From NCBI GenBank assembly GCA_964395665.1, contig CAYNDH010000173.1, positions 1 through 9,392 on the forward strand: 9,392 bases of DNA, written 5' to 3'. Of this stretch, positions 1-6,180 are shown one piece after another. This DNA comes from JAEZAF01 sp964395665 (GTDB taxonomy: Bacteria > Chloroflexota > Anaerolineae > Aggregatilineales > Phototrophicaceae). The notes under the pieces are model-generated. The model was not told the origin of the DNA, did no database searches, and saw only the letters and a list, made by a program, of their open reading frames with translations. How positions within the stretch are numbered: position 1 is the first letter of the stretch; every line of letters begins with the position of its first letter. Made by a program: the position numbers and the translations under genes.

Positions 1-15
1 TAACCGAATCGGTTT

Positions 16-42
16 TTGATTTTTTTCGCCATGTGTTATATT
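16..42 (+). promoter_or_regulatory. Putative sigma70-type promoter with extended -10, upstream of livG
   Basis: An extended -10 of the form TGnTATAAT is seen as TGTTATATT at 34-42 (five of six matches in the hexamer, plus the TG). A possible -35, TTGATT, lies at 16-21, but its spacer of 15 bases is short, so the extended -10 would carry most of the recognition. The surrounding 1-100 is clearly AT-richer than the rest of the window, as expected of a leader. Transcription from here would begin about 50 bases before the GTG at 103, which supports that start over the in-frame ATG at 16. Called by eye only. Confidence 0.35.
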
Positions 43-102
43 GTGCTGCGACAGACGTATTCCTATTTGAATAGACCTTTTAAAATTACTTTAGAGGACG
101 CC

Positions 103-894
103 GTGACGACGTCACCCCACTCTGCACCTGTTAAACTGCATGTTGATTCAATTTCTCTGAGCTTTGGCGGTATCCGCGCCCTGAATAATGTCGATTTTCA
201 GGTGCGCGAAGGCGAGATCTGCGCCGTGATTGGCCCCAATGGGGCGGGCAAGACCAGCCTGATCAACAGCATCAATGGCTTTTATCATCCCCAGCAGGGC
301 CGCATCATCTTCGAGGGGCAGGATATTACCCAACTGCCACCCTACAAACGCGCCAAACTCGGTATTTCCCGCACATTTCAGAATATCGCCCTGTATACCA
401 ATATGACCGCGCTGGATAACCTGATGGCGGCACGGCATCTGCATATGAAGTCCAATATGCTGACCGGGGCGCTGTTCTGGGGGCCGGCCCAGAATGAAGA
501 GATCGCACATCGTGAACGTGTCGAAGAGATCATCGACTTTCTGGAGATGGAAGCGATCCGCAAGTCGATTGTCGGCACATTGAGCTACGGCCTGCGGAAG
601 CGGGTGGAGCTGGGGCGGGCGCTGGCGCTGGAACCGTCGCTGCTGCTGCTGGATGAGCCGATGGCCGGGATGAACGTCGAAGAAAAAGAGGATATGGCAC
701 GCTTCATCCTTGACGTCCATGAGCAGCGCGGTATCACGGTCATGCTGATCGAGCATGACATCGGGCTGGTGATGGATATCTCACATCATATCGTGGCGCT
801 GGATTTCGGCCAGAAGATCGCCGAAGGCACACCAGATGAAATCCGGCAGGACGAAGCGGTGATCCGGGCGTATCTGGGGCAGGAATCGCATTGA
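103..894 (+). CDS. livG: HAAT-family ABC transporter ATP-binding protein (LivG-like)
   Basis: Cytoplasmic ATPase that powers a LivFGHM-type importer of branched-chain amino acids or other small carboxylates. From the GTG start it has 263 residues, normal for LivG. Visible motifs: Walker A GPNGAGKT (44-51), Q-loop glutamine 93 in RTFQNI, ABC signature LSYGLRKR (from 160, with LSYGL replacing the canonical LSGGQ), Walker B LLLLDEP with D184 and E185, and H-loop histidine 218 in LIEHD. The C-terminal IAEGTPDEI and AYLG stretches are typical of the LivG/LivF group. The frame stays open to an ATG at 16, but GTG 103 has a Shine-Dalgarno AGAGG at 94-98 and begins where homology starts; the extra 29 residues look like translated AT-rich leader and overlap the putative promoter. 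The acyl-CoA synthetase gene follows after a gap of about 220 bases. LivG versus LivF is assigned from the NMTALDNLMAARH and MAGMN regions. The transported substrate is not determined. Confidence 0.93.
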   Translation: MTTSPHSAPVKLHVDSISLSFGGIRALNNVDFQVREGEICAVIGPNGAGKTSLINSINGFYHPQQGRIIFEGQDITQLPPYKRAKLGISRTFQNIALYTNMTALDNLMAARHLHMKSNMLTGALFWGPAQNEEIAHRERVEEIIDFLEMEAIRKSIVGTLSYGLRKRVELGRALALEPSLLLLDEPMAGMNVEEKEDMARFILDVHEQRGITVMLIEHDIGLVMDISHHIVALDFGQKIAEGTPDEIRQDEAVIRAYLGQESH

Positions 895-920
895 TTTCTG
901 CGCGTCCCTGTGATGGGATT

Positions 921-944
921 GTAGGGACATGCAGCGGCATATCC
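921..944. repeat. GTAGGGAC-type palindrome, imperfect
   Basis: GTAGGGAC begins at 921. The arms GGACATGC (925-932) and GCATATCC (937-944) pair with one mismatch around the loop AGCG. A second GTCCCT at 904-909 is inverted relative to AGGGAC at 923-928. It belongs to the same family as the palindromes at 5446-5534, 6057-6121, 7547-7626 and 9344-9385. Confidence 0.6.
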
Positions 945-974
945 CGTGATTTCGCAGAGGTGTGATGATCACAT

Positions 975-994
975 GGGCGGGAAGAATCCCGCCC
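975..994. repeat. GAAGAAT-type palindrome
   Basis: Perfect eight-base arms GGGCGGGA (975-982) and TCCCGCCC (987-994) enclose AGAA. The same architecture with different arm bases appears at 3333-3352, 7329-7348 and, inverted, at 6020-6043. The rest of the livG-synthetase gap (895-1115) holds no gene that I can support. Confidence 0.7.
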
Positions 995-1115
995 CGACGG
1001 CGCATGTACATTAAAAGGTTACAGATGTTTACAGGCAGAGGCGGCTATTTGGGCCACGCTGTCGAAAAAATCCCGCATCACTTGAGTTGTTGATATTTTA
1101 TTACAGGTAATGGTT

Positions 1116-3110
1116 ATGGAAGTACAAACCCAACGCAAGGCAGATACTGCCGCTGGCAGCACACCGCGCACGCATGAGTATCCGGGGCTGGGATATGACA
1201 ACGTCACGCCGCTGGACCCGGCAGTGGATACCGTCCCGAAGGCGTTTCTGCTGACGGCACGCCGCCTGCAAAGCCGGATCGGGATGCGGAAAAAGCGCCT
1301 TGGCATCTGGCAGGAATATACGTGGACGGAGTCACTGGATCATGTGAAGTCGTTCGCACTCGGCCTGATGAGCCTTGGGCTGACACGCTATGAGAAGGTG
1401 TCGATCATCGGCGAGAATGACCCGGAATTTTACTGGTCGCAGTATGCCGTGCAATCCGTGGGTGGGACATCGATCGCGATCTTCGCCGATGCCAACCTTC
1501 AGGAACTGGAATTCATCGCCATTGACTCGGACTCGGTGTTTCTGATCGCGCATGATCAGGAACAGTGCGATAAGGCGCTGGAACTGCGCGATCGCCTGCC
1601 GAATATCCGCAAGGTGATCTACTGGGACGAGCGCGGCGTGTGGAATTATGACAACGACTGGCTGATCAGTTTTCAGCAGGTCGAAGCGCTGGGGCGTGAG
1701 TACGAAAAAGCGCATCCCGGCATTTTTGAGCAGGAAGTGGCGAAGGGCAGCACTGAGGATATCGCGATCCTGAGTTACACATCGGGGACATCGGGTGCGC
1801 CGAAGGGTGCGATTGTGCTGCATCGCAACCTGATCTATGCCAAGACGCATTCTGATCCGACCGTCCCGGCCTTTGAAAGCGACGAGTATGTGTCATTCAG
1901 CCCGATGGCGTGGATCACCGAGCAGGATCTTGGCTTTGCCAACCACGCGGTGACAGGCTTCACGGTCAGCTTCCCGGAAGGGCCGGAGACGGTGCAGCAT
2001 GACCTGCGTGAAATCGCGCCGAGTTCGCTGCTGTTCCCCAGCCGCATCTGGGAAAATCTGGCGCGGACGATGCAGATGCGCGTCAATGACAGCGCGTGGA
2101 TCAATCGCACGCTGTATAAGCTGTTTATGCCGGTCGCGTATCAGATCATCGACCTTGAAGACGCGGGTAAGTCGATCCCGCCGCACCTGCGACTGCTGCG
2201 TGCGCTGGGGGATGTGGCGGTGCTTCAGCCGCTGCGCGACAAGATCGGCATGACGCGGATGAGGACGGCGTTTACATCGGGGGCGGTCCTTAGCCCGGAT
2301 GTACTGCGCTTCTTCCGTGCGATTGGTGTGACACTGATGAGCATCTATGGCAGCACGGAGATCCATGCGGCGGCGATGCATCATGAGGGGAATGTCAAGC
2401 TGGCGAGCGTCGGTGTGCCGGTGCCGGGTGTCCAGATCCGGATTGCAGAGGATGGTGAGATCCGGGTGCGCAGCCGGGCGGTGATCTCAGGCTATTACAA
2501 ACTTGAGGAAAAAACCCGTGAAGCCTTCGATGAGGATGGGTTCTTCCGCACCGGGGACGCGGGTTATATGGATGAGGACGGCCACCTGATCTATCTGGAC
2601 CGCGTGAAGGATATGATCGAACTGGCGAACGGCGAACGCTTCAGCCCGCAGTACATCGAAGGCCGCCTGAAGTTCAGCCCCTACATTCAGGATGTGATGG
2701 CGGTCGGCGGGTTCGATATGGAATTTGTGAGCGCGATTGTCATCATCGACTTCGAGAATGTGTCGCGCTGGGCGGAGAAGAACCGCCTGAACTTCACGAC
2801 GTATGTTGACCTGACGCAGAAGCGCGAAATCTATGATCTGGTGCGGAAAGAAGTCGAGCGCGTCAACGAGACGCTGCCCCCGGCGGCGCGTATCCGCAAA
2901 TTCGTGATCCTGCACAAGGCCTTTGACGCAGACGAAGCCGAACTGACGCGCACGCGCAAGCTGCGCCGTCATGCGCTGGAGCAGCGCTACGGCGATATGC
3001 TGGATGCGATGTACGGCGATAAGGATAAGGTCACGGTCAGCGCGGAGGTCAAATATCGGGATGGTCGTACCGGCGTGGTTGAAACTGATGTGCGGGTAAT
3101 GGCGTTGTAG
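1116..3110 (+). CDS. AMP-forming long-chain-type acyl-CoA synthetase associated with a Liv-type transporter
   Basis: Adenylate-forming enzyme (ANL superfamily) expected to convert a carboxylic acid, ATP and CoA to acyl-CoA, AMP and pyrophosphate in the cytoplasm or at the inner membrane face. From ATG 1116 it has 664 residues, the size of bacterial long-chain synthetases. Motifs in order: phosphate-binding loop YTSGTSGAPKG (from 221), YGSTE (411-415), RTGD with the ribose-binding aspartate at 481, DRVKDMIEL (from 495) with the hinge-region arginine 496, NGERFSP, and near the C-terminus LTRTRKLRR, where lysine 615 occupies the catalytic A10 position. The usual proline of LTPTxKLKR is arginine here. 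No membrane segment or signal peptide is seen. ATG 1110 is also in frame, but the only upstream purine run, AGG 1105-1107, is eight bases from ATG 1116 and two from 1110, so 1116 is preferred. Synthetases of this subtype recur between livG and livH genes in many bacteria, implying import and activation of the same acid. Chain length or aromatic preference cannot be judged by eye. Confidence 0.92.
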   Translation: MEVQTQRKADTAAGSTPRTHEYPGLGYDNVTPLDPAVDTVPKAFLLTARRLQSRIGMRKKRLGIWQEYTWTESLDHVKSFALGLMSLGLTRYEKVSIIGENDPEFYWSQYAVQSVGGTSIAIFADANLQELEFIAIDSDSVFLIAHDQEQCDKALELRDRLPNIRKVIYWDERGVWNYDNDWLISFQQVEALGREYEKAHPGIFEQEVAKGSTEDIAILSYTSGTSGAPKGAIVLHRNLIYAKTHSDPTVPAFESDEYVSFSPMAWITEQDLGFANHAVTGFTVSFPEGPETVQHDLREIAPSSLLFPSRIWENLARTMQMRVNDSAWINRTLYKLFMPVAYQIIDLEDAGKSIPPHLRLLRALGDVAVLQPLRDKIGMTRMRTAFTSGAVLSPDVLRFFRAIGVTLMSIYGSTEIHAAAMHHEGNVKLASVGVPVPGVQIRIAEDGEIRVRSRAVISGYYKLEEKTREAFDEDGFFRTGDAGYMDEDGHLIYLDRVKDMIELANGERFSPQYIEGRLKFSPYIQDVMAVGGFDMEFVSAIVIIDFENVSRWAEKNRLNFTTYVDLTQKREIYDLVRKEVERVNETLPPAARIRKFVILHKAFDADEAELTRTRKLRRHALEQRYGDMLDAMYGDKDKVTVSAEVKYRDGRTGVVETDVRVMAL

Positions 3111-3115
3111 TAAGA

Positions 3116-3240
3116 AAAAGCCCCCTATCCCCGGCCCTTTCCCTTTGAAGGAGCGAAGTGACTGGAATGGGGGAAAGGGAGAAAAACAGGTCGCGTTTGT
3201 TGATTCCCCTTCCCTCGGAGCGCACGAGTGGGGGAAGGGG
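3116..3240. repeat. C-rich intergenic element with two tandem hairpins
   Basis: An 18-base string AAAAGCCCCCTATCCCCG (3116-3133) recurs exactly at 5974-5991. It is followed by two related hairpins. The first has arms CCCTTTCCC (3135-3143) and GGGAAAGGG (3171-3179). The second has arms CCCCTTCCC (3206-3214) and GGGAAGGGG (3232-3240). Both loops contain GGAGCG, so these look like two diverged copies of one unit whose arms changed together. It begins a few bases after the synthetase stop codon and might affect transcription ending, but no clear T-tract follows. An unrelated nine-base inverted repeat, TAAGCCGTG/CACGGCTTA, spans 3243-3281. Confidence 0.6.
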
Positions 3241-3290
3241 GGTAAGCCGTGGCACGACTTATAGGTGGCTTTCACGGCTTAACCTGGTCC

Positions 3291-3352
3291 GCATGGGCCG
3301 GAAGAATATGGTCCCGAAGATGCTTGCGGCATGGGCCGGAAGAATCCGGCCC
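3291..3352. repeat. Tandem GAAGAAT-type palindromes
   Basis: The 17-base string GCATGGGCCGGAAGAAT occurs at 3291-3307 and again at 3329-3345. The second copy forms a perfect palindrome, arms GGGCCGGA (3333-3340) and TCCGGCCC (3345-3352) around AGAA, followed by CCTAC. The right arm of the first copy has decayed (TATGGTCCC). The second copy is nearly identical to 7329-7348. Confidence 0.75.
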
Positions 3353-3393
3353 CTACTCTAACGAGAATGACTGAAACTCAAGGATTGAGATTT

Positions 3394-3978
3394 ATGAGAA
3401 GGTTGACTGTTACCGCTGTAATGATGCTGTTTCTCGTGCTGTTTCTGGCGCTGGCTGGTGGTGTGCTGGCCGCACCAGAACCCGCGCCTGTGAGTCAGGC
3501 CTGCCTGCCGTCGCAGAGCACGATTGAGAATTTTGCTGAAGCGCTGGACCTGCACGCCGATGCCTTCGATGAAGACGACTGGATTCTAGAGGTCCAATAC
3601 AAAGAACTCAATTATCGCATTCAGATCAATCGCTTTCGGCCTGGTCTTAACGGGGTAATATCGCTCGACTACCTGATTTACGACTGTGGGTACGATGTCG
3701 ATGATCTGGAAGCCTATTACGACGACGATACCTTCGACATCTTATTCGACGTTTACAGCGAGACCGAACGCACAGCGGAATGCAACGAAGGCGGCCTGAT
3801 GCTGTATGAATACGATCTGGTGTATGAGGATGAAGATTACGTCAGTCGTTTCTGGGTCGTCGAGTACAGCGACACGCGGGTTTATGATCTCCAGATGACG
3901 TATCCGGAGGACGAAGCCGATCTGCTGGATGAGATGTCCGAAGCGCTGTTCCCGGAATTGTGGCGTTGTAAGCGGTAG
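3394..3978 (+). CDS. Small secreted acidic protein, function unknown
   Basis: Not recognised as any known family. From ATG 3394 it has 194 residues. It starts with a Sec-type signal peptide: MRRL, a long hydrophobic stretch of about 20 residues, then GVLA followed by APEPAP, with probable cleavage after the alanine of VLA. No cysteine follows the cleavage site, so it is not a typical lipoprotein. The mature part of about 165 residues is very rich in Asp, Glu and Tyr (for example YYDDDTFD and VYEDEDY). It has four cysteines (in SQACLP, YDCGY, AECNE and WRCKR) that could form two disulfides, and it ends in a basic WRCKR. The start is supported by AAGGA at 3380-3384, nine bases upstream; the frame remains open to an ATG at 3331, but that codon lies inside a palindromic repeat. 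It sits between the synthetase and livH, where related loci usually have no gene, so it may be an insertion, or an accessory surface or metal-binding protein. No function is assigned. Confidence 0.8.
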   Translation: MRRLTVTAVMMLFLVLFLALAGGVLAAPEPAPVSQACLPSQSTIENFAEALDLHADAFDEDDWILEVQYKELNYRIQINRFRPGLNGVISLDYLIYDCGYDVDDLEAYYDDDTFDILFDVYSETERTAECNEGGLMLYEYDLVYEDEDYVSRFWVVEYSDTRVYDLQMTYPEDEADLLDEMSEALFPELWRCKR

Positions 3979-4005
3979 ACCCAGCTGGCCTTCTGGCGAA
4001 AACAG

Positions 4006-4045
4006 ACCCCCACCTAGCCTCCCCCGTAGACGGGGGAGGGACAGG
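4006..4045. repeat. 40-base repeat with hairpin, copy 1 (before livH)
   Basis: Contains CCTAG and then a perfect ten-base hairpin, CCTCCCCCGT (4018-4027) with ACGGGGGAGG (4030-4039), followed by GACAGG. It matches 5383-5422 at 37 of 40 positions in direct orientation, so the two copies bracket livH. Between this copy and livH (4046-4163) is an AT-rich leader from about 4091; I see no convincing promoter hexamers there. Confidence 0.75.
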
Positions 4046-4163
4046 CTCCACACGGTGGTGAGGGATGATTGGTGCAAGGGGCTGATGGGTGCGTAGTTAA
4101 TTCTATTTTCGGCGTTAATCGAAATAACTTAAACCAACTGCTGATTTTTTAAGGACGATTTAC

Positions 4164-5381
4164 GTGACACAGGCAGCTAAAACATCGACCACAGCATCCG
4201 GGGCGGCGTCGATCCCGTGGGGGAAATATGCCCTGTATGCTGTTTATGCCATTGCGATTGGGTTATTTCTGCTGTGGCTTGGCAGCCAGTTGCAGACCAT
4301 GCGCCCGGCGCGTGCGATCCAGACGACAATCACTGGTCTGCTGATCGGTGGGATTTATGCGCTGGTGGCACTGGGAATTGTGGTGGTGAACAAGGCGTCG
4401 GGCGTATTCAATTTCGCCCACGGTTACATGATGTTCTTCGGGGCGCTGGTGTTCTTCAACTTCTTCACCACCTCTGATGTCAGCGTCCCGGCGGCGGCGG
4501 TGCTGGCGACGGCGTGCGTGGTGATCGCGTTGAGCATGAACGGCCTGCGAAGTATGCTGAGGCCGCAGATGCTGATCATCATGGGCGTGCTGATCGTGGG
4601 GATGACGCTCGGCATGACCTTCGGCGGCCCGGAGTGGCGTCTGATGCATGGTATTGTCGGCGGCGTGACGGTCTCGGTGCTGCTGGGGCTGGCGATTGAG
4701 CGTTTCGCCATTCGACCGCTGATCGGCCAGCCGTTGTTCTCGATTGTGCTGATGACGCTGGCGCTGGAACGTGTGCTTTCCGGCGCGACGCAGCTTGTAT
4801 GGGGCAGTATCGACCGCAGCCTGCCGATTTTCTCCGGCCTGACGTCGCTGGGTCTGCCGAACCCGATCCGCATTGATGGTCAGGATACGTGGCTGGATGG
4901 TCGCATTAACATCCGTACCGAACTGGTGATCGCCTTCGCGCTGGCGCTGGTGGCCTTCCTGGTTTTCGTGCTGTTCTTCCGTTATACCAGTGTCGGCCTG
5001 TCGATGCGCGCCACGGCGGAGAATCAGCAGTTGGCGCAGTCGGTCGGCCTGCGGGTGCGGATCATTCTGGCGTCGGCGTGGGTGATCGCGGCGATTCTGG
5101 CGATGACGGCGGGTGTGCTTCAGGGCGGCGCAACCAATCTGGGGCGGACGATGCCCGCGCTGGCGCTGGCGGCGTTCCCGGCGGTGCTGCTGGGCGGGCT
5201 GGAGTCGATCTCCGGTGCGCTGGTTGGTGGCCTGGTGATCGGTGTGGTGCAGGTCTGGGCGGATCTGCTGCTGCCGGGGACGCAGGCCGGGACCGAACTC
5301 GCGCCGTATGTGGTGCTGATGATCGTGCTGATCCTGCGTCCGGAAGGGTTGTTTGGTCAGCGGCGGATTGATCGGATTTAG
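4164..5381 (+). CDS. livH: HAAT-family ABC transporter permease (LivH-like), enlarged
   Basis: Integral membrane permease that pairs with LivM to form the translocation path. Family hallmarks: GLLIGGIYALVALGI (from 58), NFAHGYMMFFGA (83-94), ERFAIRPL (179-186), the LSMRATAENQQLAQSVGLRV coupling region, and a C-terminal AFPAVLLGGLESISGALVGG with RPEGLFGQ. The start is GTG 4164, preceded by AAGGA at 4151-4155 with eight bases between. The protein has 405 residues, whereas LivH proteins usually have about 290-310. The extra length is an added N-terminal hydrophobic segment (about 21-41) and about 44 residues between NFAHG and ERFAIRPL that contain two more hydrophobic stretches (about 106-125 and 135-153). 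The family core on both sides is intact and in frame, so this looks like a real variant and not an assembly fault. The gene is flanked on both sides by copies of a 40-base hairpin repeat. Confidence 0.93.
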   Translation: MTQAAKTSTTASGAASIPWGKYALYAVYAIAIGLFLLWLGSQLQTMRPARAIQTTITGLLIGGIYALVALGIVVVNKASGVFNFAHGYMMFFGALVFFNFFTTSDVSVPAAAVLATACVVIALSMNGLRSMLRPQMLIIMGVLIVGMTLGMTFGGPEWRLMHGIVGGVTVSVLLGLAIERFAIRPLIGQPLFSIVLMTLALERVLSGATQLVWGSIDRSLPIFSGLTSLGLPNPIRIDGQDTWLDGRINIRTELVIAFALALVAFLVFVLFFRYTSVGLSMRATAENQQLAQSVGLRVRIILASAWVIAAILAMTAGVLQGGATNLGRTMPALALAAFPAVLLGGLESISGALVGGLVIGVVQVWADLLLPGTQAGTELAPYVVLMIVLILRPEGLFGQRRIDRI

Positions 5382-5382
5382 G

Positions 5383-5422
5383 ACCCCCTCCTAGCCTCCC
5401 CCGTTGACGGCGGAGGGACAGG
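5383..5422. repeat. 40-base repeat with hairpin, copy 2 (after livH)
   Basis: Directly repeated copy of 4006-4045, differing at three positions. The hairpin arms CCTCCCCCGT (5395-5404) and ACGGCGGAGG (5407-5416) have one mismatch. It starts two bases after the livH stop codon, so it could slow or end transcription as a stem, but there is no following T-tract. Confidence 0.75.
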
Positions 5423-5441
5423 TTGTGGGTGTGCGGATGCT

Positions 5442-5534
5442 GTAGGGACGTGCTTCTGCACGTCCGCGTAGGTGATTCACACGGTGGACGTCCCTACGTT
5501 CAGGCATTGTGTAGAGACGCGCAACGGCGCGTCC
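5442..5534. repeat. Cluster of GTAGGGAC-type palindromes
   Basis: Three nested signals. A perfect hairpin has arms GGACGTGC (5446-5453) and GCACGTCC (5458-5465) around TTCT. A wider perfect inverted repeat pairs GTAGGGACGT (5442-5451) with ACGTCCCTAC (5488-5497). A separate hairpin has arms GACGCGC (5516-5522) and GCGCGTC (5527-5533) around AACG, preceded by GTAGA. The remainder up to the cupin start holds no gene that I can support. Confidence 0.7.
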
Positions 5535-5586
5535 GGGCAGGTGGCGGCAGACTTACCCTGATACCGGCAGAGGACGAAACAGCCAA

Positions 5587-5946
5587 ATGGAAAAGATCAG
5601 CCTGGAAGCGAAATTTGACAGCTTCAGCGAACACTGGCAGCCGCGCATCGTGGCAGAACTGAATGGACAGGCGGTCAAGGTGGTGAAGCTGCTCGGTGAG
5701 TTCGTGTGGCATCATCATGAGCATGAAGATGAACTGTTCTACGTGCTGAAGGGCCGGCTGAAAATGGAATTCCGTGACCGTGAGGTGTGGATCGAGCCGG
5801 GGGAAATGCTGGTCGTCCCGCGTGGCGTGGAGCATCGTCCGGTTGCGCCGGAAGAAGTGCAGGTGGTGCTGTTTGAACCGCTGGAAACGCTCAACACCGG
5901 TAACGTGATCAATGAGCGCACGGTAGAAAATCCGGACCGGTTGTGA
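5587..5946 (+). CDS. Single-domain cupin protein
   Basis: Small beta-barrel cupin of 119 residues, expected to be cytoplasmic (no signal peptide or membrane segment). Cupin motif 1 is visible as WHHHEHEDELFYVLKG with likely metal ligands H42, H44 and E49. Motif 2 is GEMLVVPRGVEH, with G72, P78, G80 and ligand H83. The tail FEPLETLNTGNV followed by NERTV is familiar from a widespread family of about 115-residue cupins, often annotated only as cupin domain-containing or mannose-6-phosphate-isomerase-like; I know of no established reaction for it. The ATG at 5587 is the first methionine giving the full domain; the purine run AGAGGA (5569-5574) is 12 bases upstream, longer than usual, so initiation may be weak. 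It lies between the two permease genes, where transporter clusters normally run livH directly into livM. It could be an enzyme or ligand-binding partner for the imported acid, or an unrelated insertion. Confidence 0.88.
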   Translation: MEKISLEAKFDSFSEHWQPRIVAELNGQAVKVVKLLGEFVWHHHEHEDELFYVLKGRLKMEFRDREVWIEPGEMLVVPRGVEHRPVAPEEVQVVLFEPLETLNTGNVINERTVENPDRL

Positions 5947-5973
5947 GCATTTGGGTAGAGGGTTGAGATGCGG

Positions 5974-5991
5974 AAAAGCCCCCTATCCCCG
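5974..5991. repeat. Fragment of C-rich element (second copy of 18-base string)
   Basis: AAAAGCCCCCTATCCCCG is identical to 3116-3133, but the hairpins that follow it there are missing; only TTTTCAAGGGTAGG follows. As at the first site, it lies shortly after a stop codon (27 bases after the cupin gene ends), which suggests truncation or partial loss of the element. Confidence 0.6.
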
Positions 5992-6019
5992 TTTTCAAGG
6001 GTAGGTATTCGATGGAGGT

Positions 6020-6043
6020 AGGGTCGGAATTCTTCCCGACCCT
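6020..6043. repeat. GAAGAAT-type palindrome, inverted orientation
   Basis: Arms AGGGTCGG (6020-6027) and CCGACCCT (6036-6043) are perfectly complementary around AATTCTTC. On the minus strand the centre reads GAAGAATT and the element ends in CCCTAC, so it is a reversed member of the family at 975-994, 3333-3352 and 7329-7348, with its own arm sequence. Confidence 0.65.
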
Positions 6044-6056
6044 GTGTACCACCGAC

Positions 6057-6121
6057 GGATGCGCAGAAGCGCGTCCCTACAGAGCGTGGGATGATGGCAG
6101 GGATAGTGCAACGGCACGTCC
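6057..6121. repeat. Two GTAGGGAC-type palindromes
   Basis: The first has arms GGATGCGC (6057-6064) and GCGCGTCC (6069-6076) with one G-T pair around AGAA, followed by CTAC. The second, GTGC (6106-6109) with GCAC (6114-6117) around AACG, extends outward through GGAT and GTCC with one bulged base. The remaining 60 bases before livM are leader with no gene. Confidence 0.55.
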
Positions 6122-6180
6122 GAGGGAACAGGTCAATCCGGCGGGTTTATTCGAAGATGAAATAGAGGTTTATTGAACTG

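Noticed and set aside
16..102. N-terminal extension of the LivG-like frame to ATG 16
   Set aside because: It is AT-rich, overlaps the putative promoter, has no ribosome-binding site, and adds residues unlike any LivG; GTG 103 has a good AGAGG.
148..756. Minus-strand open frame of 202 codons
   Set aside because: Lies wholly antisense to the LivG-like gene; His/Gln/Arg-rich composition typical of a shadow frame.
2487..3275. Minus-strand open frame of 262 codons
   Set aside because: Mostly antisense to the synthetase and running into repeats; no domain or start signal. Other minus-strand frames (1332-1850, 1893-2384, 8352-9146) were rejected for the same reason.
3331..3393. Upstream ATG for the secreted protein
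   Set aside because: The codon lies within a palindromic repeat, and starting there would place 21 residues before an otherwise complete signal peptide.
5423..5662. Short plus-strand frame across the repeats into the cupin gene
   Set aside because: Made of palindromic repeat sequence and out of frame with the cupin; no protein-like features.
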